DNA of 64,000 bases, taken from positions 17,524 through 81,523 of the IMG/VR virus record IMGVR_UViG_3300032236_001065; one strand, 5' to 3'. Each line of letters opens with the position of its first letter. Position 1 is the stretch's first letter. The notes under the pieces are model-generated. The model saw only the letters and a list, made by a program, of their open reading frames with translations, was not told the DNA's origin and searched no databases. The position numbers were made by a program, and so were the translations under genes. This document shows, in pieces, positions 44,088 to 51,645 of the stretch. The stretch comes from a virus.

Positions 44088-44207
44088 GAGGCTACAGATG
44101 GCACACCTTAGTATGGATATAGTTACACATAAACATGTACCCGAGTGTAAGAGTTCGGGGAGATAGGGCAGCGTCATTCGGTGCTGGAATATCCATCTGT
44201 AGTCCTC
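44088..44207 (+). ncRNA. Structured non-coding RNA candidate next to tRNAs
   Basis: About 120 nt begins 1 nt after tRNA-Gln. Terminal stem: GAGG-CTACAGATGG (44088-44101) pairs with CCATCTGTAG-T-CCTC (44193-44207), 14 bp with one bulge. Inside: TTACAC (44123-44128) pairs with GTGTAA (44145-44150), and CCCGA (44140-44144) in its loop pairs with TCGGG (44155-44159), an H-type pseudoknot. CAGCGT/GTGCTG forms a hairpin (44169-44186). ATGGATAT (44113-44120) can also pair with ATATCCAT (44189-44196), competing with part of the terminal stem. No ORF of note spans it. I do not recognise a known RNA family; it may be cotranscribed with the tRNAs. Confidence 0.55.
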
Positions 44208-44220
44208 ATCTAAATGATGT

Positions 44221-44226
44221 TATAAT
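44221..44226 (+). promoter_or_regulatory. -10 TATAAT, leaderless promoter for 44236
   Basis: TATAAT at 44221-44226 ends 9 nt before the ATG at 44236, with no ribosome site between. No -35 is clear; the structured RNA ends 13 nt upstream. Confidence 0.5.
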
Positions 44227-44235
44227 TAAACTATC

Positions 44236-44778
44236 ATGACAGATGCCCACGATCAAAAAATGACTTTCACTGTTCTGGCTCATATACCAGAACATGACCC
44301 CAGGGAATCTGATCCAAATTACAAATATTTTAATGCAGCCAAAAAACGCATAAAAAAGGCGGGACTTTGGAAATGTGCCATAAATGATGATTTATGCGGT
44401 GGACAAATGGAATTACACCATACACACATAGAATTTAGCCAGATACCTAATGCTGATAAGGTTAAAGTAGAGGCATATTTTGGGTTAAATTTCAAGGATG
44501 ATCAAGAGTTTCAAGTGTGGCTAGAAAGTCCAGGAAATCTTGAGGTATTGTGTACTAATCACCATAGGACACATTATGGGATTCACACCCTGCCCCACGC
44601 TCTTTGGGAAGCCCTGCGTTTTAGAAAAAATGGTACTTTGCCTTCTGCAGAAGTAATACCAAATGCTAAAAAGAAAAAGTTTGATATCAAAGAAGCTTTG
44701 GGTTCAAAACCAAATGCTGATATAATTAAGGCGGAGGAAACAAACAATGGCAATCAATCATCAAATAGTAACAGTTGA
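44236..44778 (+). CDS. HNH nuclease-like protein
   Basis: 180 residues. C-x6-C (KCAINDDLCGG), LHHTHIEF, and PGNLEVLCTNHHRTHYG form an HNH metal-finger core (about residues 45-118). The acidic C-terminus (residues about 150-180) is disordered. HNH proteins near terminase genes sometimes assist packaging. The gene overlaps the next by 32 nt and has no ribosome site, consistent with a leaderless start. Confidence 0.7.
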   Translation: MTDAHDQKMTFTVLAHIPEHDPRESDPNYKYFNAAKKRIKKAGLWKCAINDDLCGGQMELHHTHIEFSQIPNADKVKVEAYFGLNFKDDQEFQVWLESPGNLEVLCTNHHRTHYGIHTLPHALWEALRFRKNGTLPSAEVIPNAKKKKFDIKEALGSKPNADIIKAEETNNGNQSSNSNS

Positions 44779-45040
44779 CAATAGCGGAACTTCCCTTGTC
44801 AGCATTCCACAAGCAAATGCAATTCCTTATGAGAATAAGGTTTCAATTTCAATTCAGAATTTAGATTCAAACAATACTGTTTACTTGGGAGCAGCTGGAG
44901 TCAGTGGCTCAGTTTATGGCTACGCTCTTGCAGCAGGTACAACATTTGCAATTGACCTACTTCCTGGCGATAAGCTTTTTGGAACAACAGGAACAAATGG
45001 TTTAACAGCACAAATTGCAGTTCTAGCAGCAGAGGTTTAA
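44747..45040 (+). CDS. Small beta-rich structural protein
   Basis: 97 residues, ATG behind GGCGGAGG. Repeating strand-like segments (HQIVTVDNSGTSLVSIPQ; KVSISIQNLDSNNTVYLGAAGVSG; YALAAGTTFAIDLLPGDKLFGTT) fit a jelly-roll or minor virion protein. It is only 1 nt from the large adhesin gene, so they may work together in the virion. Confidence 0.55.
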   Translation: MAINHQIVTVDNSGTSLVSIPQANAIPYENKVSISIQNLDSNNTVYLGAAGVSGSVYGYALAAGTTFAIDLLPGDKLFGTTGTNGLTAQIAVLAAEV

Positions 45041-45041
45041 T

Positions 45042-48000
45042 ATGGCTATAAGACTAAACTTAGGATCTTTATCAAACAAGATTACTTTGCCTGGTCTTTT
45101 TCGCAATTTTTCAATATTAAGTGGTGGAACAACAACTTCTGATTCAATTTATTATTATACAACTTTTAACAGCACTGGAACTTTTAGTATTTCTAATGCA
45201 CCATTAAAAGCAGATATTCTTGTTGTCGCTGGTGGCGGTGGCGGAGGATATCAACAGTCAGGCGGTGGTGGAGCTGGAGGATATCAATCTTTATCTTATA
45301 AGCTGCCTGTAGGAACATATACTGTAACTATCGGCGGCGGTGGTTATGGTGGATATGAAAATGTAAAAGGTGGTCAAGGAGCAAGCTCTTCTTTTGGTAG
45401 TTTAATTACTTCAGTTGGCGGCGGTGGCGGAGGCTCTTGGGGCCGTGGTGCAACAGGTGGAGTAACAAATGTTGGTGGAGATGGAGGTTCTGGTGGTGGT
45501 AATGGAATCGGAACTGGAAACCCAACTGGTGGACACGGAATTGCTGGGCAAGGACATGATGGCGGAACAAGTGCTTTCAATGGCGGTGGCGGCGGAGCAG
45601 GACAAATTGGGCAACAAGGAGATGCAGTAAATGGATCTTATGGCGGTGCTGGCGGAAATGGTTTAACTTGGTTTAATGGTCAAACATATGCAGGCGGCGG
45701 CGGCGGAGGAGCATTCCAACCAGCCAATACTGTAGGAGGTGCTGGCGGTGCTGGCGGAGGCGGAGCTGGAAAATCTGGAAATATAAACGGAGATCCTGGC
45801 TCAACAAATACTGGCGGCGGCGGCGGTGCTGGAGGGCAATATTCAAGTTCTTTCCCATTTGGAAGTGGCGGAACGGGCGGTTCTGGAATTGTTATTCTTC
45901 GTTATCCTAAATCTATAGTAGCTTCAAATGATTCATCCCTTACATATATTACAATTAATGGAACAAGATATTCAATATCAGACCTAGCTGGAATTAGCAA
46001 CACAATTAATTTACCATATGGAACAACATCTGCAACAGTATCAGCAACCCAGTCAAACAAGTATGCAAAAATTAATATATCTAGTACTTCAGGTTTTTCA
46101 ACAGGAGATAATACATGTACCATAACAGTAACAGCTCAAGATCAAACAACAACCGCTTATACATTAAATCTTCATGTTATTGCAGCATCAACAGATACTA
46201 GAATAGGTACAGTTACAATAAATGGAACAACATATTCTGCAGATGATTTATCTGCAATTTCAGGCATTATTTCATTGCCATATGGAACAACTTCAGTAAC
46301 AGTATCTGCAACTGCCCTAGATCAATTTGCAAGAATTGGTACTATAACTGGTAGTACAGATTTGTCTGTAGGAGATAATACACTTCATATAGCTGTAATA
46401 TCACAATCTGGTTTAATAGGATTTTATAATATTAATCTTGCAGTTGCAGCACCCGCAACAGATTCATCTTTATCATCAGTAGTAATAGCTGGAACAACAT
46501 ATTCTTTGTCCGATCTAGCTGCAATAAATAATACTGTTCAACTGGCTAATAGTCCAACTTCAGTAACAGTATCTGCAACCCCAACAAATCAATATGCTAC
46601 AGTAACATCTATTACTGGCAATACAAATCTTTCTCAAGGAACACAAACTTTGACTATTGTAGTTACAGCACAAGATTCAAGCACAACTACTTATACATAT
46701 ACTCTTTATATTCCTTCAACTGTATTAGTTTCTGGAGGAACAAAATATTCTGATTCAACACATTATTATCGTGTATTTACCTCTTCTGACACACTTACTG
46801 TTTCTAATGGTCCACTTAATATTGAAGTAATGACCGTTGGTGCTGGTGGAGGCGGTGCTGGTGGAGGTGGCAATAACTACGGTGGTGGCGGTGCTGGTGG
46901 AATGTCAATTGCATCATTAAATGTACAGCCAAACTCATATTCTGTAACTGTAGGTGCTGGTGGTGGTGGTGTTGGAGTAGCTTGGTATGCTTTTAGTGAT
47001 CGCAACGGTGGGGATGGTTCTATTTCAACTTTTAATTTATCATCTACTGTGTTAACACAATCAGATTACGGAAAAGGTGGACATTATGTTTATGGAGGCA
47101 ATGCTGGAGCTGATGTTAACGGAGTAGTCCATACGGCTGGAAATGGAATGAATGTACAGGGCGGAGGCGGCGGTACTGGAGGAGCTGGTCTTGGAGCAAA
47201 TACTGGAGATATAACTGGCGGCCCATTTTATTTTAGTGCTTTCTATGGCTCAGTTGCTGGAGGAGATGGTACAAATCAACCATCAGATTGGATTTCTGGA
47301 GCTAATATTGGTTCAAACGGATATATTGGCGGCGGCGGTGCTGGTGTAGGATATAATTTTGGAACAGCAGCTGGTGGTGCTGGTGGTGGTGGAAATAGCG
47401 GACGCTATGGAAGCGGAGGTTCAAGTGGTGCAGCAAACACTGGTTCAGGCGGAGGTGCAGAAAATACTTCATACTATTATTCAACATCAGGAAGTGGCGG
47501 TTCTGGAGTAGTAGTAGTTCGTTATAATAAACTTGATGTAGCTCCTATGCCTACAATAAATGGAGGAACTCTTTCTTCAGATTCAACATATTATTACAGA
47601 ACATTTACTGATAGTGATACCTTTACTACAACAGGAACATTGAGTGCAGATATGTTGTTAATTGGTGCTGGTGGAGGTGCTGGTGGTTACGGTGGTGGCG
47701 GTGGAGCTGGTGCAGTAATTAATTTCTCATCAGTAACTTTAAATCCTGGAACACATTATGCATTTGTAGGTGCTGGAGGCGCTGGTGGATCAGCTTGGTC
47801 AGACCCTGCGAGTGGAAATCCAACAGTAATGGGAAATCTATTTGCACCTGGCGGAGGCTACGGTGCTGGCTATGCCCCATTTGAAGGATATTATCCAACT
47901 TATGCTGTTTTTGGTGGAGCTTCTGGTGGAGGAGCAAACTGGGCTACTGGTTCTGCTGGAGTTGCAATTTCTGACAATGGACACATTGGCTTTAATGGTG

Positions 48001-48428
48001 GATATGGATATCAAGATTTTGGTGGCGGTGCTCCTAGAACTGGCGGCGGCGGCGGCGGTGCTGGCGGAAATGCAATTCCTGGCGGTACTGGAGGTGCTGG
48101 TGCTGGTGGTCCAGGAACTTCAGATTACTCTTCATGGTTGTCTGCAATATCTTCAAGTATGTCTTCGGTTTCTGGATGGAACGATGCAACATCAAGTGGA
48201 TATATTGCAGGTGGCGGTGGCGGTGCAGCTGGTTACGCTTTAGGCGGTGGCGGTGGCGGTGCTGGAGGAGTTGGCGGTGGTGGAGCAGGATCTGGTTCAC
48301 AACAAACTGCACAACCTGGAACAGTAAATACTGGTTCTGGTGCTGGAAGTAATGGAACTGATGTAAATGGACTAAATGGTGGTTCAGGATTAATAATTTT
48401 AAGATATACTAAATCGCAGGTGGAGTGA
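45042..48428 (+). CDS. Glycine-rich and cadherin-like fibre/adhesin
   Basis: 1128 residues. Three copies of a unit beginning SDS-x-YYY (near residues 30, 567 and 845), each followed by a long Gly-rich stretch (GAGGGGAGGGG and similar) and ending GGSG-[IV]-[IV]-x-LRY-like. Between units 1 and 2, residues about 295-560 hold three cadherin-like beta-sandwich repeats (GTTYSADDLSAISG, SATALDQFARIGTITG patterns). Poly-Gly helices with beta domains are known in phage adhesins such as S16 gp38. It is probably a receptor-binding or capsid-surface fibre. It lies far from the main tail cluster. Confidence 0.7.
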   Translation: MAIRLNLGSLSNKITLPGLFRNFSILSGGTTTSDSIYYYTTFNSTGTFSISNAPLKADILVVAGGGGGGYQQSGGGGAGGYQSLSYKLPVGTYTVTIGGGGYGGYENVKGGQGASSSFGSLITSVGGGGGGSWGRGATGGVTNVGGDGGSGGGNGIGTGNPTGGHGIAGQGHDGGTSAFNGGGGGAGQIGQQGDAVNGSYGGAGGNGLTWFNGQTYAGGGGGGAFQPANTVGGAGGAGGGGAGKSGNINGDPGSTNTGGGGGAGGQYSSSFPFGSGGTGGSGIVILRYPKSIVASNDSSLTYITINGTRYSISDLAGISNTINLPYGTTSATVSATQSNKYAKINISSTSGFSTGDNTCTITVTAQDQTTTAYTLNLHVIAASTDTRIGTVTINGTTYSADDLSAISGIISLPYGTTSVTVSATALDQFARIGTITGSTDLSVGDNTLHIAVISQSGLIGFYNINLAVAAPATDSSLSSVVIAGTTYSLSDLAAINNTVQLANSPTSVTVSATPTNQYATVTSITGNTNLSQGTQTLTIVVTAQDSSTTTYTYTLYIPSTVLVSGGTKYSDSTHYYRVFTSSDTLTVSNGPLNIEVMTVGAGGGGAGGGGNNYGGGGAGGMSIASLNVQPNSYSVTVGAGGGGVGVAWYAFSDRNGGDGSISTFNLSSTVLTQSDYGKGGHYVYGGNAGADVNGVVHTAGNGMNVQGGGGGTGGAGLGANTGDITGGPFYFSAFYGSVAGGDGTNQPSDWISGANIGSNGYIGGGGAGVGYNFGTAAGGAGGGGNSGRYGSGGSSGAANTGSGGGAENTSYYYSTSGSGGSGVVVVRYNKLDVAPMPTINGGTLSSDSTYYYRTFTDSDTFTTTGTLSADMLLIGAGGGAGGYGGGGGAGAVINFSSVTLNPGTHYAFVGAGGAGGSAWSDPASGNPTVMGNLFAPGGGYGAGYAPFEGYYPTYAVFGGASGGGANWATGSAGVAISDNGHIGFNGGYGYQDFGGGAPRTGGGGGGAGGNAIPGGTGGAGAGGPGTSDYSSWLSAISSSMSSVSGWNDATSSGYIAGGGGGAAGYALGGGGGGAGGVGGGGAGSGSQQTAQPGTVNTGSGAGSNGTDVNGLNGGSGLIILRYTKSQVE

Positions 48429-48430
48429 TA

Positions 48431-49459
48431 ATGCCATATAAAATTGTACAACACGGAAATAAGTTTTCAGTAGTAGCTGAAAATACTGGTCATGTAGCTG
48501 GAACACATGAATCAAAGAAACAAGCACAAGCACAAATGGCTGCGTTATATGCAAATGAACCAGAAGCAACCAAAAAGTGCATGACTTGTGGATGTGATGA
48601 TTTAGGAAATGATCACCATTATATTTCAGATACAGAAAAATGTGCATCATGCATTAATAAAGGTCAAGGACCATGTTGGGATGGATATGCATATGCAGGA
48701 ACTAAAGAAGATGAGCATGGAAAGACTGTGCCTAATTGCATTCCCGTCAAAAAAGGTGATGGCGGATATCAACCAACTGCAGGTATGAAGTCTGCAGCAG
48801 CTAAAGCAATTAAATGGAAAGAAGAAGGCAAGGCAAACGGTGCAGGAACAAATGTTGGTTGGACTCGTGCACATCAAATTGTAAGCGGTGAATCGTTATC
48901 TCTTGATACAGTAAAGCGTATGTATTCGTTCTTTTCTCGTCACGAAGTTGATAAAAAGGGCAAGGAATGGGACAAGCCATCACATGGTAAAGTTATGTGG
49001 TACGCATGGGGCGGAGATGCAGGATACTCTTGGTCTCGTGCAATTGTTGAAAGAGAAAGCAATATGAAGAAAGAATCAGCGGGAGCAGAACGGCTCTCTG
49101 GTGGACCAGGATTTAAAATTGAATTTAATGTTCCAGATTGCCAAGGCGGTTACGCTGTTATGAAGGCGGGATCTGGACAAGTAATTGGTTGCTATACAAC
49201 TAAAGAGCATGCACAAGCAGCTATGGACGCTATAGCAGTAAATGAACCAGATTTAACTAAATCTGATCAAACTAAGCAAAATGAACAAGATGGTATTGGT
49301 TCATTGAATTTTTGGAATGGTTCTTTTGCACCAGTTCTTGGATTGCAGGGCGGGGACAATGGATGGAAATCCACATACAATTCTCCTCCACAAAATGATG
49401 GTAAGCCAAATGTAGGTTACGGTAATTCTTCTAGCCCTAAAGGTAGAAGTAATCAATAA
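48431..49459 (+). CDS. Capsid-associated protein with duplicated domain
   Basis: 342 residues from ATG 48431, six nt after GGTGGAG (a GTG at 48425 is less likely). Order: a short domain (YKIVQHGNKFSVVAENTGHVAG, then KKQAQAQMAALYANEP); a Cys-rich knuckle (CMTCGCDD, CASC); a conserved segment (GWTRAHQIVSGESLSLDTVKRMYSFFSRHE, WYAWGGDAGYSWSRAI); a second copy of the first domain (YAVMKAGSGQVIGCYTTKEHAQAAM, NEPDLTKS); and a C-terminal LNFWNGSFAPV. The central segment occurs in phage head proteins fused to proteases or portals. I infer a minor capsid or assembly role. Confidence 0.65.
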   Translation: MPYKIVQHGNKFSVVAENTGHVAGTHESKKQAQAQMAALYANEPEATKKCMTCGCDDLGNDHHYISDTEKCASCINKGQGPCWDGYAYAGTKEDEHGKTVPNCIPVKKGDGGYQPTAGMKSAAAKAIKWKEEGKANGAGTNVGWTRAHQIVSGESLSLDTVKRMYSFFSRHEVDKKGKEWDKPSHGKVMWYAWGGDAGYSWSRAIVERESNMKKESAGAERLSGGPGFKIEFNVPDCQGGYAVMKAGSGQVIGCYTTKEHAQAAMDAIAVNEPDLTKSDQTKQNEQDGIGSLNFWNGSFAPVLGLQGGDNGWKSTYNSPPQNDGKPNVGYGNSSSPKGRSNQ

Positions 49460-49466
49460 AATCTGA

Positions 49467-49500
49467 TATAATATATATACAGGATGCCGTAAGGGTCCTG
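49467..49500 (+). promoter_or_regulatory. Promoter and leader hairpin of sHSP
   Basis: TATAAT (49467-49472) with weak -35, then a hairpin CAGGA/TCCTG (49480-49500). AAAGGAG precedes the ATG. Confidence 0.5.
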
Positions 49501-49532
49501 AATTTAACTAACTTGCTGAAAAGGAGCTAAGT

Positions 49533-49970
49533 ATGACAAACCTAACATATAAAACAAATCCATTTGCACAAATTGAAACTATTTTTAATGACCCGTTTTT
49601 TCTAGGGTTTAATGATCAATTTGTAAGATGGGAAACAAATAAGAAGACAACATCTTCATTTCCCCCATATAATGTAAAGAAAGTTGACGAAGACAACTAT
49701 GTTGTTGAGTTGGCAGTTGCGGGATATGACCGTGAAGATATTGATGTAACAGTAGATAAAGACACATTGATTATCAAGAGTGAACGTGAAAATGATGATA
49801 AAGCTGATTACCTACACAAGGGTATTGCTGGACGTAATTTCACACAGACATTCACCCTTGGTGAGTATATGATTGTTAAGTCTGCTTCACTTGAAAATGG
49901 ATTGCTTTCCGTCAAAATTGAACGGGAAATTCCAGACGAGGCTAAGCCTAGACAAATCAAGATCAAGTAA
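49533..49970 (+). CDS. Small heat-shock protein (Hsp20/alpha-crystallin)
   Basis: 145 residues. N-terminal arm with FFLGFNDQFVRWE, then an alpha-crystallin domain (about 45-130): YNVKKVDEDNYVVELAVAGYDREDIDVTVDKDTL, YLHKGIAGRNFTQTFTL, ASLENGLLSVKIEREIPDE. The final residues RQIKIK match the C-terminal I-x-I anchor. It holds misfolded proteins in a soluble state, possibly aiding virion assembly or host survival. Similar genes occur in cyanophages. It has its own promoter and sits in a stress-gene group with Dps and GroES. Confidence 0.9.
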   Translation: MTNLTYKTNPFAQIETIFNDPFFLGFNDQFVRWETNKKTTSSFPPYNVKKVDEDNYVVELAVAGYDREDIDVTVDKDTLIIKSERENDDKADYLHKGIAGRNFTQTFTLGEYMIVKSASLENGLLSVKIEREIPDEAKPRQIKIK

Positions 49971-49978
49971 GGTATAAT
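49949..49978 (+). promoter_or_regulatory. Promoter TAGACA-N18-TATAAT
   Basis: TAGACA (49949-49954) is inside the sHSP gene end, 18 bp from TATAAT (49973-49978). It drives the small gene at 50026. Confidence 0.65.
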
Positions 49979-49985
49979 TAAAGGA

Positions 49986-50006
49986 CCCCGCTCATACTGG
50001 GCGGGG
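49986..50006 (+). terminator. Hairpin CCCCGC/GCGGGG
   Basis: A 6-bp GC stem with a 9-nt loop followed by TTT. It can terminate the sHSP message and also lies in the 5' leader made from the 49973 promoter. Confidence 0.6.
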
Positions 50007-50025
50007 TTTCTAACAAAGGATAAAT

Positions 50026-50157
50026 ATGGGAAGCAAGCATAACCAAGAAAAGATTAAGAAAGCTTTAGAAATTCGCATTAAAAATATGGAACCAGGCACA
50101 AAGAAGCCAGGCTCAATGAATAAGAAAAAGACAGGATACGCTAAAGTATCAAAGTAA
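50026..50157 (+). CDS. Small basic protein
   Basis: 43 residues, Lys-rich (KHNQEKIKKALEIRIKN; MNKKKTGYAKVSK). AAAGGATAA precedes the ATG, and promoter plus leader hairpin lie upstream, suggesting deliberate expression. Highly basic tiny proteins may bind nucleic acid, ribosomes or capsid DNA. No family is recognised. Confidence 0.5.
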   Translation: MGSKHNQEKIKKALEIRIKNMEPGTKKPGSMNKKKTGYAKVSK

Positions 50158-50159
50158 TG

Positions 50160-50165
50160 TATAAT
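50160..50165 (+). promoter_or_regulatory. -10 TATAAT, leaderless promoter for 50173
   Basis: TATAAT at 50160-50165 ends 7 nt before the ATG, with no ribosome site between. No clear -35. Confidence 0.45.
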
Positions 50166-50172
50166 TAGATAT

Positions 50173-50460
50173 ATGAACAAAATTATAAATCATATATCTT
50201 TTTATGTAGACAAATACCCAGCCAGAATGTCTGGATATATGTCAGCGATAATTCTTAATGTATCTCATATGTGGGTAAATTTTCCAATTGGTTTGTTTAT
50301 TCCAGTTGCCATGTTGCTTATTATGATGGGCGAGGGATCACAGAGAAAAGAAGACGAAAAGACTTTGAAAGCTTTGTATACAGACAATGATAAGGAAAAG
50401 CCAGATTCTGATATACTATTAGATATGGTGTCAGAGTTACACAAGAAAGAGAGCAAGTAA
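50173..50460 (+). CDS. Small membrane protein
   Basis: 95 residues. A hydrophobic segment (about 19-58; MSAIILNVSHMWVNFPIGLFIPVAMLLIMMGEG) can cross the membrane once or twice, and a charged cytosolic-type tail follows (RKEDEKTLKALYTDNDKEKPDSD). The Dps start codon overlaps its stop by one base (TAATG). Its role is unknown. Membrane localisation next to Dps may matter or be incidental. Confidence 0.55.
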   Translation: MNKIINHISFYVDKYPARMSGYMSAIILNVSHMWVNFPIGLFIPVAMLLIMMGEGSQRKEDEKTLKALYTDNDKEKPDSDILLDMVSELHKKESK

Positions 50461-50897
50461 TGGAAGAATTAAATCAATTATTGATCAAGCTACAATCTAT
50501 GGTGGTCAAGATGTATGGACAATCACACGGCTATCACTGGAATATTGAAGGTCGCACATTCAAGCAAGATCACGCATTTTTGCTAGAAATTTATGAGGAT
50601 GTATTTGACTCTATTGACACATATTCAGAAAACCTCCGCAGATTAGGATATAAAGCACCATTTGGAGTAAAGTCATGGGATGCTAACAGCGAATTAGAGA
50701 TTAATGATTCCCTAGACCTAGACTCAAAAACAATGTTTCAAGAATTATCTAAAACTAATTTAATTGTCTTGGCAATGATTCGCAGGACATTTGACAAAGC
50801 TGCAGAATTAGATGAGCAAGGACTTTGTAACTTCTTGGCAGAAAGAGAAGATAAACATAAGTTCTGGCAATGGCAGTTGACAGCAACCCTTAAATAA
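50460..50897 (+). CDS. Dps-like ferritin protein
   Basis: 145 residues. Ferroxidase residues occur at the exact Dps spacing: His-26 (YHWN), His-38, Asp-53 and Glu-57 (SIDTYSE), i.e. the 12-15-4 steps of E. coli H51, H63, D78 and E82. Overall length is that of a truncated Dps. Dps binds and oxidises iron and protects DNA from Fenton chemistry; a phage copy could protect replicating or packaged DNA. A hairpin terminator and tRNA-Arg follow. Part of the 49.5-55.3 kb stress cluster. Confidence 0.85.
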   Translation: MEELNQLLIKLQSMVVKMYGQSHGYHWNIEGRTFKQDHAFLLEIYEDVFDSIDTYSENLRRLGYKAPFGVKSWDANSELEINDSLDLDSKTMFQELSKTNLIVLAMIRRTFDKAAELDEQGLCNFLAEREDKHKFWQWQLTATLK

Positions 50898-50920
50898 TAT
50901 AGAATACAGATATTGATGTA

Positions 50921-50944
50921 CAAGGGTCACGAAAGTGACCTTTT
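50921..50944 (+). terminator. GAAA-loop hairpin terminator
   Basis: GGTCAC-GAAA-GTGACC (50925-50940), extended by A/T pairs, then TTTT. A similar hairpin occurs at 52482, with matching flanks. Confidence 0.65.
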
Positions 50945-50950
50945 GTATTT

Positions 50951-51023
50951 GCCCCTGTAGTTCAGTGGATAGAACAATGGACTTCTAAGCCATGTGTCGC
51001 AGGTTCAATTCCTGCTAGGGGCA
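50951..51023 (+). tRNA. tRNA-Arg (TCT)
   Basis: 73 nt: acceptor GCCCCTG/TAGGGGC (one G-T), D stem GTTC/GAAC, anticodon loop CTTCTAA (anticodon TCT), T stem GCAGG/CCTGC. The last base pair of the anticodon stem is an A-G mismatch. It reads AGA, a codon common in this AT-rich phage. Confidence 0.85.
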
Positions 51024-51032
51024 CAACTGATG

Positions 51033-51038
51033 TATAAT
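51033..51038 (+). promoter_or_regulatory. -10 TATAAT after tRNA-Arg
   Basis: TATAAT at 51033-51038, no clear -35, about 20 nt before the start at 51059. A possible promoter for the acidic protein. Confidence 0.4.
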
Positions 51039-51058
51039 AGTACCGAGGAAGTGGTAAA

Positions 51059-51385
51059 TTGGAATACGATCCTTCAAATGAAGAACACCAAGAGTTAATG
51101 GACTATCTGGTAGCAGAAGGTGCAGCAAGTCTTGATGGGATAGCAGATGATGGAGAACCAGTTTATAAGTTTGATATGGAAATCTTGGAAGAGGTTATGC
51201 CAGAACTCCATCAAGCAATGCTAGATGATATGGACCAAGTTTTACTTGATTTATATCAAAAAGGTTTGATTGAAGTCTCTTATGACGAAGATCTAAACGC
51301 TCAAATTGCAGTATCTGAAGAAGGTAGAAATGCTCTTATTCAAGCTGGATTTGATATGGATTCTTTTGACGAAGAAACTTACTAA
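51059..51385 (+). CDS. Acidic hypothetical protein
   Basis: 108 residues, TTG start behind GAGGAAGTGG. Strongly acidic and helical (EEHQELMDYLVAEGAASLDG; EILEEVMPELHQAMLDDMDQ; EEGRNALIQAGFDMDSFDEE). Acidic phage proteins can be DNA mimics or assembly factors, but I see no specific family. It lies directly before the AAGGTGGTGA-preceded gene at 51409. Confidence 0.5.
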   Translation: MEYDPSNEEHQELMDYLVAEGAASLDGIADDGEPVYKFDMEILEEVMPELHQAMLDDMDQVLLDLYQKGLIEVSYDEDLNAQIAVSEEGRNALIQAGFDMDSFDEETY

Positions 51386-51391
51386 TAAAAT

Positions 51392-51401
51392 AAGGTGGTG
51401 A
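51392..51401 (+). promoter_or_regulatory. Conserved Shine-Dalgarno element, copy 3
   Basis: AAGGTGGTGA, 7 nt before the start at 51409, preceded by TAATAAAAT. It is identical to the copies at 2225 (capsid) and 6611 (tail tube). Confidence 0.7.
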
Positions 51402-51408
51402 TTTAAAT

Positions 51409-51645
51409 ATGGATAACAACCAACAAGGTAAAGAAGGTGGCGTACAACAACCAGCTTCAGCAACTCCAGTAACGGAGGCAGCAGGCCCACAGGCAGGTCT
51501 TGCATCAGATGCAAAGACTGATCTAGGTGTAAACAACCCAGGTTCAATGAATGTCGGAAGCCCTTTCACGGGGCGTGATGTTTCAATGACCACTCCACAA
51601 TACGCTGGAGGAAATATCACGACAACAGAGGCGGGGTCAAGATAA
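51409..51645 (+). CDS. Small Gly/Thr/Ala-rich protein, probable virion component
   Basis: 78 residues of low complexity (GGVQQPASATPVTEAAGPQAGLASDAK; YAGGNITTTEAGSR). It uses the same special ribosome site as the capsid and major tail genes, which argues for high-level late expression. A flexible Pro/Thr/Gly-rich composition would suit a capsid decoration or internal protein. Directly followed without gap by the scaffold-like gene at 51646. Confidence 0.55.
   Translation: MDNNQQGKEGGVQQPASATPVTEAAGPQAGLASDAKTDLGVNNPGSMNVGSPFTGRDVSMTTPQYAGGNITTTEAGSR

Noticed and set aside
44088-44207. Additional tRNA gene
   Set aside because: No TTC-containing T arm, no 7-bp loop anticodon and the length is wrong; described as a structured RNA instead.
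45374-48650. Several long minus-strand ORFs antisense to the Gly-rich adhesin
   Set aside because: They mirror Gly codons (GGN gives Pro/Ala/His-rich strings), have no ribosome sites and sit fully inside a clear + strand gene.
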